Shown: positions 18,156 through 26,981, counted from the first letter of the stretch. The stretch: 64,000 nucleotides of DNA from Kluyvera sp047971185 (GCF_047971185.1 NZ_JBKDZH010000012.1:46048-110047); one strand, 5' to 3'. A program made the numbers and translations. The notes: generated by a model from the sequence alone, not told the origin.

Positions 18156-18905
18156 ATGAATGCCCGACAGCAAACAATTTTACAACTGGTTATCGATAAA
18201 GGCCGCATGAGCGTCGCCGATCTGGCGAAAATGACCGGCGTTTCGGAAGTGACGATTCGCCAGGATCTCAATCTGCTGGAGAAGCAGAGCTATCTGCGTC
18301 GTACCCACGGTTTCGCGGTGCCGTTGGACAGTGAAGACGTTGAAACGCGCATGATGAACAACTTCGCCCTCAAGCGCGAGCTGGCCGAGTTTGCCGCTTC
18401 GCTGGTGCAGCCGGGTGAAACGGTATTTATCGAAAACGGCAGCAGCAATGCCCTGCTGGCACGCGCGCTGGCAACGCAGCCGGACATTACTATTATTACC
18501 GTCAGCAGCTACATCGCACATCTGCTGAAAGAGACGCCGGGAGAGGTGATCCTGCTTGGCGGTATCTATCAAAAGAAGAGCGAGAGCATGGTTGGGCCGC
18601 TGACGCGCCAGTACATTCAGCAGGTGCACTTCAGTAAAGCATTTATCGGTATCGACGGCTGGCAGCCGGAAACCGGCTTTACCGGCCGTGATATGATGCG
18701 CGCCGATATAGTGAACGCGGTGCTGGAGAAAGGCAGCGAAGCGATTGTGCTGACGGACAGCTCGAAATTCGGCGCCATTCATCCGTATGCGCTGGGGCCG
18801 ATGAGCCAGTTCAACCGGGTGATCACCGACGATAACCTGTCCATGGAAAAGCAGCTTCAGCTTGAACAAGCGGGTTTGACCGTCAATATCGTACAACGCC
18901 CCTGA
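18156..18905 (+). CDS. yciT: DeoR-family transcription regulator YciT
   Basis: 249 residues. The N-terminal DeoR helix-turn-helix is clear (MSVADLAKMTGVSEVTIRQDLNLLEKQ), followed by a sugar-isomerase-like sensor domain with the EDVETRM and IENGSSNALLA segments. E. coli YciT is a global repressor linked to osmotic stress genes, consistent with the neighbouring osmB. It ends in a terminator within 9 bp. Confidence 0.95.
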   Translation: MNARQQTILQLVIDKGRMSVADLAKMTGVSEVTIRQDLNLLEKQSYLRRTHGFAVPLDSEDVETRMMNNFALKRELAEFAASLVQPGETVFIENGSSNALLARALATQPDITIITVSSYIAHLLKETPGEVILLGGIYQKKSESMVGPLTRQYIQQVHFSKAFIGIDGWQPETGFTGRDMMRADIVNAVLEKGSEAIVLTDSSKFGAIHPYALGPMSQFNRVITDDNLSMEKQLQLEQAGLTVNIVQRP

Positions 18906-18913
18906 TTGCCCCA

Positions 18914-18941
18914 CCCGATGCCACAGCGCATCGGGTTTCTT
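18914..18941 (+). terminator. yciT terminator
   Basis: CCCGATGC (18914-18921) pairs with GCATCGGG (18928-18935), followed by TTTCTT. Confidence 0.85.
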
Positions 18942-19123
18942 CCCCGCCTCGCTATGAGAGTTTTCCGACCCCGGATTTAAGACTTTTTACCTGTCAGCGA
19001 CATCACAAAATCGTAAAATTAATGTTAGCGATATAACAGGAAGTAACTATCACTTGCGTGACTTTTAGCAACAAAACTTACAACCTGCGCAACAAGCTTC
19101 ACGGGAGAAACCGCTGGCAACGG

Positions 19124-19130
19124 CTATACT
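19124..19130 (+). promoter_or_regulatory. Sigma-S type -10 element of osmB
   Basis: CTATACT at 19124-19130 is an extended sigma-S -10 (C at -13) placed about 42 bp before the osmB start, in the same arrangement as the stationary-phase osmB promoter of E. coli. There is no good -35, as expected for this class. Confidence 0.55.
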
Positions 19131-19171
19131 GAAGGTGCTCTTCCGTGGATAGAATATTCAGGAGAAACAAA

Positions 19172-19390
19172 ATGACTTCAATGAGCAAAAAAATGGCTGC
19201 CGCGATGGTAGCAGTAACGCTGGTCATGTCGCTGAGCGCATGTTCTAACTGGTCTAAGCGCGACCGTAACACCGCGATCGGTGCCGGTGCGGGTGCTCTC
19301 GGCGGTGCCGTGTTAACTGACGGCAGCACGCTGGGCACGCTGGGCGGCGCGGCGGTAGGTGGGATTATCGGTCACCAGGTTGGCAAATAA
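19172..19390 (+). CDS. osmB: Osmotically inducible lipoprotein OsmB
   Basis: 72 residues from the ATG at 19172, preceded by AGGAG; E. coli OsmB is also 72 aa. The signal ends in lipobox LSAC (Cys24). The mature protein is a glycine-zipper sequence (GAGAGALGGAVLTDG ... GGAAVGGIIGHQVGK) typical of outer-membrane glycine-zipper lipoproteins. Induced by high osmolarity, Rcs signalling and stationary phase in E. coli. Confidence 0.97.
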   Translation: MTSMSKKMAAAMVAVTLVMSLSACSNWSKRDRNTAIGAGAGALGGAVLTDGSTLGTLGGAAVGGIIGHQVGK

Positions 19391-19410
19391 GCTGATTTCG
19401 AAAGATTATA

Positions 19411-19438
19411 GGGCTCCGGGAATTATCGGGGCCCTTTT
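19411..19438 (+). terminator. osmB terminator
   Basis: GGGCTCC and GGGGCCC arms with one mismatched bulge, followed by TTTTC, 20 bp after the osmB stop. Confidence 0.75.
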
Positions 19439-19476
19439 CATTTAAGTACCTAACCCGACTTCAGGGCTACGCAGAT

Positions 19477-19803
19477 TTAGCCGCCCGCTAGCTTCACCTT
19501 CATGCCTTTTGCTTCCAGCAGCGTTTTTAACAGGTCGCGTTTATCGCCCTGAATTTCAATCACGCCGTCTTTCAGCGAACCGCCGCAGCCGCACTTTTTC
19601 TTTAGCTCGGCCGCCAGCTTAGCCAGCGCGTCATCGTCGAGGTCGATACCGGTAATCAGGCATACGCCCTTCCCTTTACGCCCGCTGGTCTGACGCTGAA
19701 TGCGCACGATGCCGTCGCCCTTCGGGCGCTCAGCAACGGCTTTGGGTTCGTCAATACGCCCGGTTTCGGTGGAGTAAACCAGACGGCTGTTGCTGTCGCT
19801 CAT
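19477..19803 (-). CDS. yciH: SUI1/eIF1-like translation factor YciH
   Basis: 108 residues from the ATG at 19803 (MSDSNSRLVYSTETG), as in E. coli; an adjacent ATG at 19806 would add one methionine. The SUI1 fold is shown by GDGIVRIQRQTSGRKGKGVCLITG and KKKCGCGGSLKDG. The bacterial protein resembles eIF1 and influences initiation fidelity. The start overlaps the pyrF stop (TGATG), so expression follows pyrF. Confidence 0.96.
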   Translation of the reverse strand: MSDSNSRLVYSTETGRIDEPKAVAERPKGDGIVRIQRQTSGRKGKGVCLITGIDLDDDALAKLAAELKKKCGCGGSLKDGVIEIQGDKRDLLKTLLEAKGMKVKLAGG

Positions 19804-20537
19804 CATGCCCCCAGATTTAACGATGCGTTAATGTCGCGCAGGGTCTGCGCCGGGTCGGCAGACTGGGTGACCGGACGGCCGATGACCATATAGTCTACGC
19901 CCGCCGCCAGCGCCTGTTCCGGCGTCATGATGCGGCGCTGATCGCCCGCCGCGCTGCCCGCAGGGCGGATCCCCGGGGTGACCAGCTTGAACGCCTGGCC
20001 CAGCTCCTGCTTGAAGCGCACCGCTTCCTGCGCCGAGCAGACCACGCCGTCCAGACCGCAGTTTTTGGTCAAGGCCGCCAGCTTCGCCGCGTAGTCCGCC
20101 GGTGCCAGGCTGATACCCAGATCCTGCAAATCGCTGGATTCCATGCTGGTCAGCACGGTGACCGCAATCAGCAGCGGCGCGTCATTACCGAAGGGTGCCA
20201 GCGCTTCACGGGCTGCGGTCATCATCCGCGCGCCGCCGGACGCGTGCACGTTCACCATCCATACTCCGAGGTCGGCGGCAGCCGCAACCGCATGGGCGGT
20301 GGTGTTCGGAATATCGTGAAACTTGAGGTCCAGGAAGATATCAAAGCCGCGCTGCTGTAAATCACGTACCAACTGTGGGCCAAACAGCGTGAACATCTCT
20401 TTGCCGACCTTAAGGCGGCAGTCGCGCGGGTCGATACGGTCAACGAAGGCCAGCGCCTTATCGCGATTATCATAGTCGAGGGCGACAACAACGGGAGAGG
20501 ATGTGGTAACACGAGAAGAAGATGAAGCAACGGACAT
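19803..20537 (-). CDS. pyrF: Orotidine 5'-phosphate decarboxylase
   Basis: 244 residues from the ATG at 20537; the longer frame upstream is not homologous to the family. The catalytic motif DLKFHDIPNT, the N-terminal VVALDYDNRD and the phosphate-binding GIRP...GRPVT segments are intact. It makes UMP in the last step of pyrimidine synthesis. It is followed immediately by yciH. Confidence 0.98.
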   Translation of the reverse strand: MSVASSSSRVTTSSPVVVALDYDNRDKALAFVDRIDPRDCRLKVGKEMFTLFGPQLVRDLQQRGFDIFLDLKFHDIPNTTAHAVAAAADLGVWMVNVHASGGARMMTAAREALAPFGNDAPLLIAVTVLTSMESSDLQDLGISLAPADYAAKLAALTKNCGLDGVVCSAQEAVRFKQELGQAFKLVTPGIRPAGSAAGDQRRIMTPEQALAAGVDYMVIGRPVTQSADPAQTLRDINASLNLGA

Positions 20538-20687
20538 GACTGGACCTTCTTGTTGGTGAGCACGCGCGGTGCAGAAAAGGTAAACGGGCAGCATTCTACC
20601 TGCGTGACCCAGCAGGCACAATGGCGGAGGCGGCTACGGTGGGGAAATTAAAGTATGTTGTAACTAAGTGGGTCGTTTTTTTAGAAA

Positions 20688-21857
20688 CTATTGCCCGTCA
20701 AGCCCGCGAATCGGTTTGATGGTGGACCACGCGCGGCAGGACGGACAGTGCCAGTACAGCGTGTAGGCGGTAAAGCCGCACTTCTGGCAGCGGTAGCGCG
20801 GCTTGCTGCGCACCTGCTCGCCAACCATATCGCGCAGCACCATCAGGCTCTCTTTTGCGCGCCCTTCTTCCGCCTCGTTGAGGTGGTAGTCCATCAGCTT
20901 GTGGAAAACGCGCATCGTCGGGTGGCGCTGGAGCTGGCGGGTGACATACGTTTGCGCCGCGTCGCCGCCTTTGCTCTGCTCGACCACCTGCGCCAGCATC
21001 AGCTCCGCCGTCGCGCCGGTGTTTTCTTCCACGCAGCGTTGCAGGAAGTGCTCCCACTCTTTGTCTTTGCCAAGCTGCTGATAGCAGGTTTGCAGCATTT
21101 CGAGCGTTTCGCTGACCAGCTCTTTATCCTGGTCAATCACCCGCAGCAGGCTGTCCATGGCTTTGGCATAGTCGCCTTTTGCCATCCCCGCGCGCCCCAT
21201 CATGATGGAGACGCGCGCGCTGGACGGATCCGCCGCCGCGCCGCGTTTGAGCAGCGACATGGCTTTATCCAGCTCGTCGTTACCCATCTGCTGGAGCGCC
21301 AGTTCGCACCAGAAATGGGCGATCTCGCCGCGGTGTTTATCTTTACCCAGCTTCACCAGGCGCTCGGCGGTATCAATAGCCTTCTGCCAGTCGCTGGTGG
21401 CCTGATAGATTTGCAGCAGCTGCTGCAGCGCGCTGATGCGAAAATCGGTTTCGTCCACCAGTTGGTTGAACATATCTTCGGCACGATCGTACAGCCCGGC
21501 GGCCATATAGTCGCGGCCAAGCTGCTGTACCGCCAGCAGGCGCTGGTCGTAGGTGAGAGAGGCGCTTTCCATCAGCGTCTGGTGAATGCGGATAGCGCGG
21601 TCAACCTCGCCGCGTGAACGGAACAGGTTGCCCAGCGTCAGGTGCGCTTCCACGGTGCCGGTGTCCTCTTTGAGCATATCGAGGAACAGGTCAACCGCTT
21701 TATCCTGCTGGTTGCTTAAAAGAAAGTTCACCCCTGCCACGTAATCACGTGACAGACGGCTCGCTTCGTCCTGTTTGGACTGTTGCGCACTTCTGCGGCC
21801 CATATACCAGCCGTAGGCGGCGGCGACGGGCAAAAGCAGAAACAACAACTCCAGCAT
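20688..21857 (-). CDS. lapB: LPS assembly protein LapB (YciM)
   Basis: 389 residues, the E. coli length. One N-terminal transmembrane helix (MLELLFLLLPVAAAYGWYMG) anchors a series of TPR units to the inner membrane. A C-terminal rubredoxin-like metal site, CQKCG ... CPSC, closes the protein. LapB works with FtsH to degrade LpxC and set lipopolysaccharide levels. It lies 6 bp after lapA. Confidence 0.97.
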   Translation of the reverse strand: MLELLFLLLPVAAAYGWYMGRRSAQQSKQDEASRLSRDYVAGVNFLLSNQQDKAVDLFLDMLKEDTGTVEAHLTLGNLFRSRGEVDRAIRIHQTLMESASLTYDQRLLAVQQLGRDYMAAGLYDRAEDMFNQLVDETDFRISALQQLLQIYQATSDWQKAIDTAERLVKLGKDKHRGEIAHFWCELALQQMGNDELDKAMSLLKRGAAADPSSARVSIMMGRAGMAKGDYAKAMDSLLRVIDQDKELVSETLEMLQTCYQQLGKDKEWEHFLQRCVEENTGATAELMLAQVVEQSKGGDAAQTYVTRQLQRHPTMRVFHKLMDYHLNEAEEGRAKESLMVLRDMVGEQVRSKPRYRCQKCGFTAYTLYWHCPSCRAWSTIKPIRGLDGQ

Positions 21858-21863
21858 AGAGAA

Positions 21864-22172
21864 TTATTCCTTCATCGCCGGCTGTACCGGCGCTACCGTC
21901 GTGGCGGTCTCAGGGGCAAGCTGATGTTCCAGACGTTTAATTTTACGTTCGGCGCGCAGCAGCGATACGCGCACGCGCAGCCAGAACAGGCCGCAGACCA
22001 GCCAGCCGATCGCAAAGCCGACGGCAAACAGTACCGCCAGCAGCGTTGAAATTCGGAATTCACCCTGTGCCAGCAAGTAGTTAAAGGTCACAAGCTGATC
22101 GTTTTGCGCACCCAGCGTCACTGAGATGACGAAAATCGCTAACACCAATAAAAAAATAAGTAGGTATTTCAC
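21864..22172 (-). CDS. lapA: LPS assembly protein LapA (YciS)
   Basis: 102 residues from a GTG at 22172 (VKYLLIFLLVLAIFVIS), preceded by GGGAAG. This gives exactly the E. coli length. Two membrane helices and a charged cytoplasmic tail (RAERKIKRLEHQL). It acts with LapB in LPS and LpxC homeostasis and heads the lapA-lapB pair; upstream lies a 148-bp promoter gap before pgpB. Confidence 0.95.
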   Translation of the reverse strand: MKYLLIFLLVLAIFVISVTLGAQNDQLVTFNYLLAQGEFRISTLLAVLFAVGFAIGWLVCGLFWLRVRVSLLRAERKIKRLEHQLAPETATTVAPVQPAMKE

Positions 22173-22320
22173 ATTACTTCCCGTTATGCGGCTTTTGCAG
22201 TGATCACACAGCACCCAGCCTTATAAAATAACATCTTCACCGCGACGACGAAATGGAAAAGCGTTCCGCAAGCCTTAGATCTGTGGGTTAGCATGCTGGA
22301 AATCAACCCTTTTCCCCTTT

Positions 22321-23085
22321 TCAGCGTGTCGCGCCCTGTTTTTCTGTTTCTTTTTCCAGCGGCCCGCAGAATTTTCCGGCCAGCAGGGTCGCAAGTGTGG
22401 CCAGCAGCCACGACATGCTGGTCGCCACCATCAGATCCAGCGGCCAGTGCATACCCAACAGCAGACGGCTACCCATGACCGCAGACGCCCAGACCATGAT
22501 CGCCGCTATCGTGATGATGCGGCGGCGAGGCCACAGCAGCCCTACCGCCAGCAGCGCCCAGGTGGCGGCAAACATAGTGTGGCCGGACGGAAACGCGTAG
22601 CCGGTCTCTTTTTGCCAGTGATGACGTAAAAAGCCCGGGATATCATTTTGTTGTTCCAGCTGTTCTTTCACCAGCGCCGAACGCTCCTTACGCTTTAAAG
22701 TGTAGAACTGCTCGACCGGAATCTGCTGCGTTTTTTCAAGCCAGATAACAAACGGCCGCGGTTCCTGTACCACGCCTTTGACCCACGATTTCGCCCCCTG
22801 CCCCAGCAGTACGGCGGCGCTGAGGATCAGCGCCAGCGCTAGCGCCTGGCGCACGCCCGGCCTGAGTATGGCAATAAACAGCGCGCACAGCAGCAGATGG
22901 GTGATAATTCCCCACGGTTGAGTGACGGTTTCGGTCACCGCGTACAGCGCTTTAAGCCACCAGGCGCTAGGTCCGGGAAGCCACTGCCAGCCTGAAATCC
23001 ATACGGCCATCGGCATCAATAAAAGTAAGAGGGCTCCAATAAACGTTCGTCCAGGAATGGCGCGGATTTCTGTTCCTTTTTTCAT
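22321..23085 (-). CDS. pgpB: Phosphatidylglycerophosphate/undecaprenyl-PP phosphatase PgpB
   Basis: 254 residues from the ATG at 23085, as in E. coli; the frame extends upstream without homology. The three PAP2 signature parts are intact: KGVVQEPRP, PSGHT and SRLLLGMHWPLD. Six membrane helices are expected. It dephosphorylates PGP, undecaprenyl-PP and diacylglycerol-PP at the periplasmic face. It is divergent from ribA. Confidence 0.96.
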   Translation of the reverse strand: MKKGTEIRAIPGRTFIGALLLLLMPMAVWISGWQWLPGPSAWWLKALYAVTETVTQPWGIITHLLLCALFIAILRPGVRQALALALILSAAVLLGQGAKSWVKGVVQEPRPFVIWLEKTQQIPVEQFYTLKRKERSALVKEQLEQQNDIPGFLRHHWQKETGYAFPSGHTMFAATWALLAVGLLWPRRRIITIAAIMVWASAVMGSRLLLGMHWPLDLMVATSMSWLLATLATLLAGKFCGPLEKETEKQGATR

Positions 23086-23232
23086 CAATATCACAGCGTT
23101 ATAACCCCAAATGTTTAATTTTGTGCGCTTTACGGACACTTGTCTGCGCACCATTAGGTGAAGTAAAGCACGTTGTGGCAAAATAAGGAAAACAGAAGGC
23201 GTCATTGGCGCCGACATAATCTGGAGAATCAC

Positions 23233-23823
23233 ATGCAGCTTAAACGTGTGGCAGAAGCCAAACTGCCAACCCCCTGGGGCGATTTCCTGATGGTGGGCTT
23301 TGAAGAACTGGCAACCGGGCACGATCACGTCGCGCTGGTTTTTGGTGATATTACCGGGCAAACGCCGGTGCTGTCGCGAGTACACTCAGAATGTTTGACC
23401 GGCGACGCGCTGTTTAGCCTGCGCTGTGATTGCGGTTTCCAGCTTGAGGCCGCGCTGTCGCACATTGCGGAAGAAGGCCGTGGGATCCTGCTGTACCATC
23501 GCCAGGAAGGTCGCAACATCGGCCTGCTGAATAAAATTCGCGCCTACGCGTTACAGGATCAGGGCTACGACACCGTAGAAGCTAACCACCAGCTGGGTTT
23601 TGCCGCCGATGAGCGTGACTTTACCCTGTGCGCCGACATGTTCAAGCTGCTGGGCGTAGACGCGGTGCGTCTGCTGACCAACAACCCGAAAAAGGTCGAG
23701 ATCCTGACCGAAGCGGGCATCAACATCGTGGAACGCGTGCCGCTGATCGTGGGGCGTAACCCCAAAAATGCCCACTATCTCGACACCAAAGCGGCGAAGA
23801 TGGGGCATCTGCTCAATAAGTAA
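23233..23823 (+). CDS. ribA: GTP cyclohydrolase II
   Basis: 196 residues from the ATG at 23233 (MQLKRVAEAK), preceded by GGAG; this is the E. coli start and length. Zinc ligands Cys54, Cys65 and Cys67 are in SECLTGDALFSLRCDCGF. It makes the first committed precursor of riboflavin from GTP. No FMN riboswitch is seen upstream. In E. coli ribA and acnA are neighbours; here 8.8 kb of pectin genes separate them. Confidence 0.98.
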   Translation: MQLKRVAEAKLPTPWGDFLMVGFEELATGHDHVALVFGDITGQTPVLSRVHSECLTGDALFSLRCDCGFQLEAALSHIAEEGRGILLYHRQEGRNIGLLNKIRAYALQDQGYDTVEANHQLGFAADERDFTLCADMFKLLGVDAVRLLTNNPKKVEILTEAGINIVERVPLIVGRNPKNAHYLDTKAAKMGHLLNK

Positions 23824-23829
23824 TAGGCT

Positions 23830-23856
23830 GGTCGCCGCCAGGCGGCGACCGTTTCC
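23830..23856. terminator. Terminator after ribA
   Basis: GGTCGCCGCC (23830-23839) and GGCGGCGACC (23841-23850) form a perfect GC-rich stem followed by GTTTCC. The T-run is weak. It lies between the convergent ends of ribA and the ABC ATPase gene. Confidence 0.7.
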
Positions 23857-23860
23857 TGCC

Positions 23861-24988
23861 CTACAGCGAGATATTCTGCTCGCTCTGCGCATCAAAGATG
23901 TGACACTTCTCCATATCAAAGCGGAACCAGACCTGGCTATTGATACCCGCGTCGAGGATCTCTCTGGCGTCGTCCGATGGCATACGCGCCGTCATTTCGA
24001 ACTCGCCCACCTGCAGGTAGAGGAAGAATTCGTGGCCCATATTTTCCGCGCGGATCAGCGTCCCTCGCCCGCAGCTCTGAGCAAACGGCTGGGTTGAGAC
24101 GGTGACATACTCCGGGCGAATCCCGAAAAAGACCTCTTTGTCGGCATAGTCAGCAACCTTGGTTTGCTGCTGGGCGCTCAACGACAGCGTGTCGTGGCCG
24201 ACGGTGATATGCAGGCCGTCCTCTTTTTTCACGATTTTCGCCGGTTTGATGTTCATTTCCGGCGCGCCGATAAACCCGCCGACAAACATATTTTTCGGGT
24301 AGTGATAGAGGTTGTCCGGGGTATCCACCTGCATAATGTGGCCGAGCTTCATCACGCAGATACGGTCGCCCATGGTCATCGCTTCAGTCTGGTCGTGGGT
24401 GACGTAGACGGTGGTCGCCGGTTTGCCGGATTTCTTCAGCTGCTTGTGCAGATCGGAAATACGGATACGCATTGAGGCGCGCAGTTTGGCGTCGAGGTTG
24501 GAGAGCGGCTCATCGAACAGGAACACGTCCGGCTTTTTGACAATCGCGCGCCCTACCGCCACACGCTGCGCCTGGCCGCCGGAGAGCTGACGTGGCAGAC
24601 GGTCCAGCAGCTCTTCCAGCTCGAGGATTTTCGCCGCTTCGTTCACCTGGGCGTCGATCTGATCTTTCGGCATTTTGCTCAGCTTCAGGCCAAACGCCAG
24701 ATTCTCACGCACCGTCATATGCGGGTATAGCGCGTAGTTCTGGAACACCATCGCAATCCCGCGCTCCTTCGGCGCGAGGTTGTTAACGATCTTCTCACCG
24801 ATGCGCACTTCGCCGCCGCTGATGGTTTCCAGCCCGGCCAGCATCCGCAGAGTGGTGGATTTGGCGCAGCCGGATGGGCCGACAATCACCATAAATTCAC
24901 CTTCGGCAATCGTCAGGTCGATACCATGCACCGCTTTGAAGCCGTTGGAGTACACCTTTTCCAGTTTGTTAAAAATCACTTCAGCCAT
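23861..24988 (-). CDS. Sugar ABC transporter ATPase (UgpC/MalK type; oligogalacturonide importer TogA-like)
   Basis: 375 residues of the CUT1 class of ATPases. Walker A reads GPSGCAKS (residues 37-44), with alanine where the consensus has glycine; signature LSGGQAQRVAVGRA; Walker B DVFLFDEPLSNLDAKLR; the C-terminal MalK-type regulatory OB-fold follows. It is the last gene of togM-togN-ATPase (12-bp gap to togN, AGAGGA ribosome site). It should energise both permeases, with the binding protein encoded 5 kb upstream in the partner operon. Specificity (oligogalacturonides or rhamnogalacturonides) is inferred from the neighbours. Confidence 0.9.
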   Translation of the reverse strand: MAEVIFNKLEKVYSNGFKAVHGIDLTIAEGEFMVIVGPSGCAKSTTLRMLAGLETISGGEVRIGEKIVNNLAPKERGIAMVFQNYALYPHMTVRENLAFGLKLSKMPKDQIDAQVNEAAKILELEELLDRLPRQLSGGQAQRVAVGRAIVKKPDVFLFDEPLSNLDAKLRASMRIRISDLHKQLKKSGKPATTVYVTHDQTEAMTMGDRICVMKLGHIMQVDTPDNLYHYPKNMFVGGFIGAPEMNIKPAKIVKKEDGLHITVGHDTLSLSAQQQTKVADYADKEVFFGIRPEYVTVSTQPFAQSCGRGTLIRAENMGHEFFLYLQVGEFEMTARMPSDDAREILDAGINSQVWFRFDMEKCHIFDAQSEQNISL

Positions 24989-24999
24989 GATATTTCCTC

Positions 25000-25902
25000 T
25001 TAGCCTTTAATTCCGCTGCTGGACACGCCCTGGACGAAGTAGCGCTGCGCCAGGAAGAACACGATGATGGAGGGCAGAATGGAGATGCTCGCCATTGCCA
25101 GAATTTCGTTCCACGGCGCCCCTTCGGTGACGTCGATGGACATTTTGAGCGCCAGGGCGATCGGGTATTTATCGACGCTGTAGACGTAGATCAGCGGGCC
25201 GATAAAGTCGTTCATCGACCACATAAACTGGAACAGCGCCACCGAGATAATCGCCGGTTTCAGAATCGGCACCACCACGTACCACAGCACCTGCCACGAG
25301 TTGCAGCCGTCGATCTGCGCCGCCTCTTCCATGTCGCGCGGCACGCCGCGCAGGAACTGAATCAGCATAAAGACGAAGAAGCCCTGGGTGGCGAAAGCGG
25401 TCGGCAGGTACAGCGGCAGATAGCTGTTCAGCATGCCCATTTCACGGAACATCAGATACTGCGGGATCAGCAGCACGGTGCTCGGCAGCAGCATGGTGGC
25501 AATCAGCGTACCGAACCAGAACTTCTTCCACGGGATTTCAAAACGCGCAAAGCCGTACGCCACGATGGTCGACGAGATAATGGTCAGGATCACCTTTGGG
25601 ATCACATATTTAAAGGTGTTGATCATGTAATGACCAAAGTTGTACTCGGTGCCGGTTTTCCAGCCGTTGATAAAGCCGTCCCAGGTGGCGTGCGATGGCC
25701 ACAGGTTCAGCGTGGTGAAGATTTCGTGGTTCGGTTTGAACGACGCCGAGAACATCCACGCCAGCGGGTACAGCATCAGCAGCCCCACCACCAGCAGAAT
25801 GATGTAGCGCACGGTACGGCTGACCTTTTCGCGGCGCAGCGTACGGGCCACTTCGCGCGCGGCTTCCTCTTTGGTAGAGAGCACGGATTGCAGCTCAGCC
25901 AT
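25000..25902 (-). CDS. Oligogalacturonide-type ABC permease (TogN-like)
   Basis: 300 residues from the ATG at 25902 (MAELQSVLSTKEE); longer frames run into the upstream gene. Six hydrophobic segments and the CUT1 coupling loop EAAQIDGCNSWQVLWYVVVPILKPA identify the MalG-type inner-membrane permease. Its start overlaps the upstream permease by 8 bp. Likely partner of the TogM-like protein in pectin oligomer import. Confidence 0.88.
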   Translation of the reverse strand: MAELQSVLSTKEEAAREVARTLRREKVSRTVRYIILLVVGLLMLYPLAWMFSASFKPNHEIFTTLNLWPSHATWDGFINGWKTGTEYNFGHYMINTFKYVIPKVILTIISSTIVAYGFARFEIPWKKFWFGTLIATMLLPSTVLLIPQYLMFREMGMLNSYLPLYLPTAFATQGFFVFMLIQFLRGVPRDMEEAAQIDGCNSWQVLWYVVVPILKPAIISVALFQFMWSMNDFIGPLIYVYSVDKYPIALALKMSIDVTEGAPWNEILAMASISILPSIIVFFLAQRYFVQGVSSSGIKG

Positions 25903-26785
25903 TTTTGCCTCCCTTATCGGCAGAGTAAAACACCCAGTATTTCGACGACTTAAAGGCGATGGCGGCAAACACGGCCACCACCAGGAACAGCACCCATGCC
26001 AGCGCTGCGCCGTAACCCATATCAAAGTATTTAAAGGCGGTATCGTAGATATAGAGCGAGAACAGATAGGTATAGTAAGTTGGGCCGCCGCCGGTGATGA
26101 CGTACGGGCCGGTAAATTCCTGGAAGGTCCCGCTGGTCTGCATAATAAAGTTGAAGAAAATCACCGGCGTAATCAGCGGCACCGTCACTTTGAGAAACAT
26201 CTGCCACTTCGTCGCGCCGTCGATCATCGCCGCTTCATACTGCGACTGCGGCACGTTTTGCAGCGCCGCAAGGAAGATGACCATCGCCGAACCAAACTGC
26301 CAGACGCGCAGCAGCGTGACCGAAATCAGCGCCAGCGACGGTTCGCCGAGCCAGTTAATTGGATCGATGCCAATCACCGCCAGCATGCTGTTAAACAACC
26401 CGTCGATGGCAAACAGCGCCCGCCACAGCACCGCGATGGCCACTGAACTGCCGAGAATTGACGGGATGTAGTACGCGGTGCGGAAAAAACCGATGCCGCG
26501 CAGCTTAAAATTGAGGACGAAGGCAATACCGAGCGCAAACGCCAGCTTCACCGGAATGGTCAAAAAAACGTAGACAAAGGTCACCGCCATCGACTTCCAG
26601 AACAGTGAGTCTTCCGTCAGCATATAGCGGTAGTTTTCAATGCCGGTAAATTGCGGCGGGCTCATCAAATCATATTGCGTAAAACTTAATAAAAACGATG
26701 AGATAAAGGGGAACGCGGTAAATACCAGCAACCCTATTATGTAGGGTGATATCCATGCCAGACCTAATAACTTATTCTCGTTCAT
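25895..26785 (-). CDS. Oligogalacturonide-type ABC permease (TogM-like)
   Basis: 296 residues, MalF-type CUT1 permease. The coupling loop reads EAAMIDGATKWQMFLKVTVPLITP. Starts at 26785 after AGAGGA. It is the first gene of its transcription unit; the 196-bp region upstream, shared with a divergent AraC regulator, contains CRP-like and KdgR-like sites. Confidence 0.88.
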   Translation of the reverse strand: MNENKLLGLAWISPYIIGLLVFTAFPFISSFLLSFTQYDLMSPPQFTGIENYRYMLTEDSLFWKSMAVTFVYVFLTIPVKLAFALGIAFVLNFKLRGIGFFRTAYYIPSILGSSVAIAVLWRALFAIDGLFNSMLAVIGIDPINWLGEPSLALISVTLLRVWQFGSAMVIFLAALQNVPQSQYEAAMIDGATKWQMFLKVTVPLITPVIFFNFIMQTSGTFQEFTGPYVITGGGPTYYTYLFSLYIYDTAFKYFDMGYGAALAWVLFLVVAVFAAIAFKSSKYWVFYSADKGGKNG

Positions 26786-26816
26786 AGATTCCTCTAATAT
26801 AATAAAGACGTACTGT

Positions 26817-26834
26817 ATCGCGCATTGTCGCGAT
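26817..26834. repeat. Short perfect inverted repeat near the togM promoter
   Basis: ATCGCG at 26817-26822 and CGCGAT at 26829-26834, 6-bp spacer, between the CRP-like site and the togM start. It may be an operator; no protein can be assigned. Confidence 0.35.
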
Positions 26835-26840
26835 GGATGA

Positions 26841-26862
26841 GGCAGTGATCTTTATCACATTT
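26841..26862. promoter_or_regulatory. CRP-like site upstream of togM
   Basis: AGTGA-TCTTTA-TCACA within a 22-bp frame ending in TTT matches the CRP core TGTGA-N6-TCACA at 9 of 10 positions. It is centred 66 bp upstream of the togM start codon and lies in the gap shared with the divergent AraC gene. Catabolite control of pectin genes by CRP is established in Dickeya and fits here. Confidence 0.65.
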
Positions 26863-26903
26863 AATATTAGCTAATAAAAATTAGCTGTGAACTCTCGCAA
26901 ATT

Positions 26904-26922
26904 AATGAAAAAACATTTCATT
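26904..26922. promoter_or_regulatory. KdgR-like operator
   Basis: AATGAAA-AAACA-TTTCATT is a 19-bp site with perfect 7-bp palindromic arms. From memory the KdgR box of pectinolytic enterobacteria has the form AATRAAAYRNYRTTTYATT, and this site differs at one position. KdgR represses pectin catabolic genes until ketodeoxygluconate accumulates. No kdgR gene lies in this window. Confidence 0.6.
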
Positions 26923-26981
26923 TCTTTGTAATAAAATCCTATAGTCGAGAAATAATCTCAACTTCCACGAAGGCTATTGCC

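Noticed and set aside
23086..23232. Possible FMN riboswitch before ribA
   Set aside because: The 147-bp leader has no RFN-type conserved segments; in enterics the RFN element controls ribB, not ribA.
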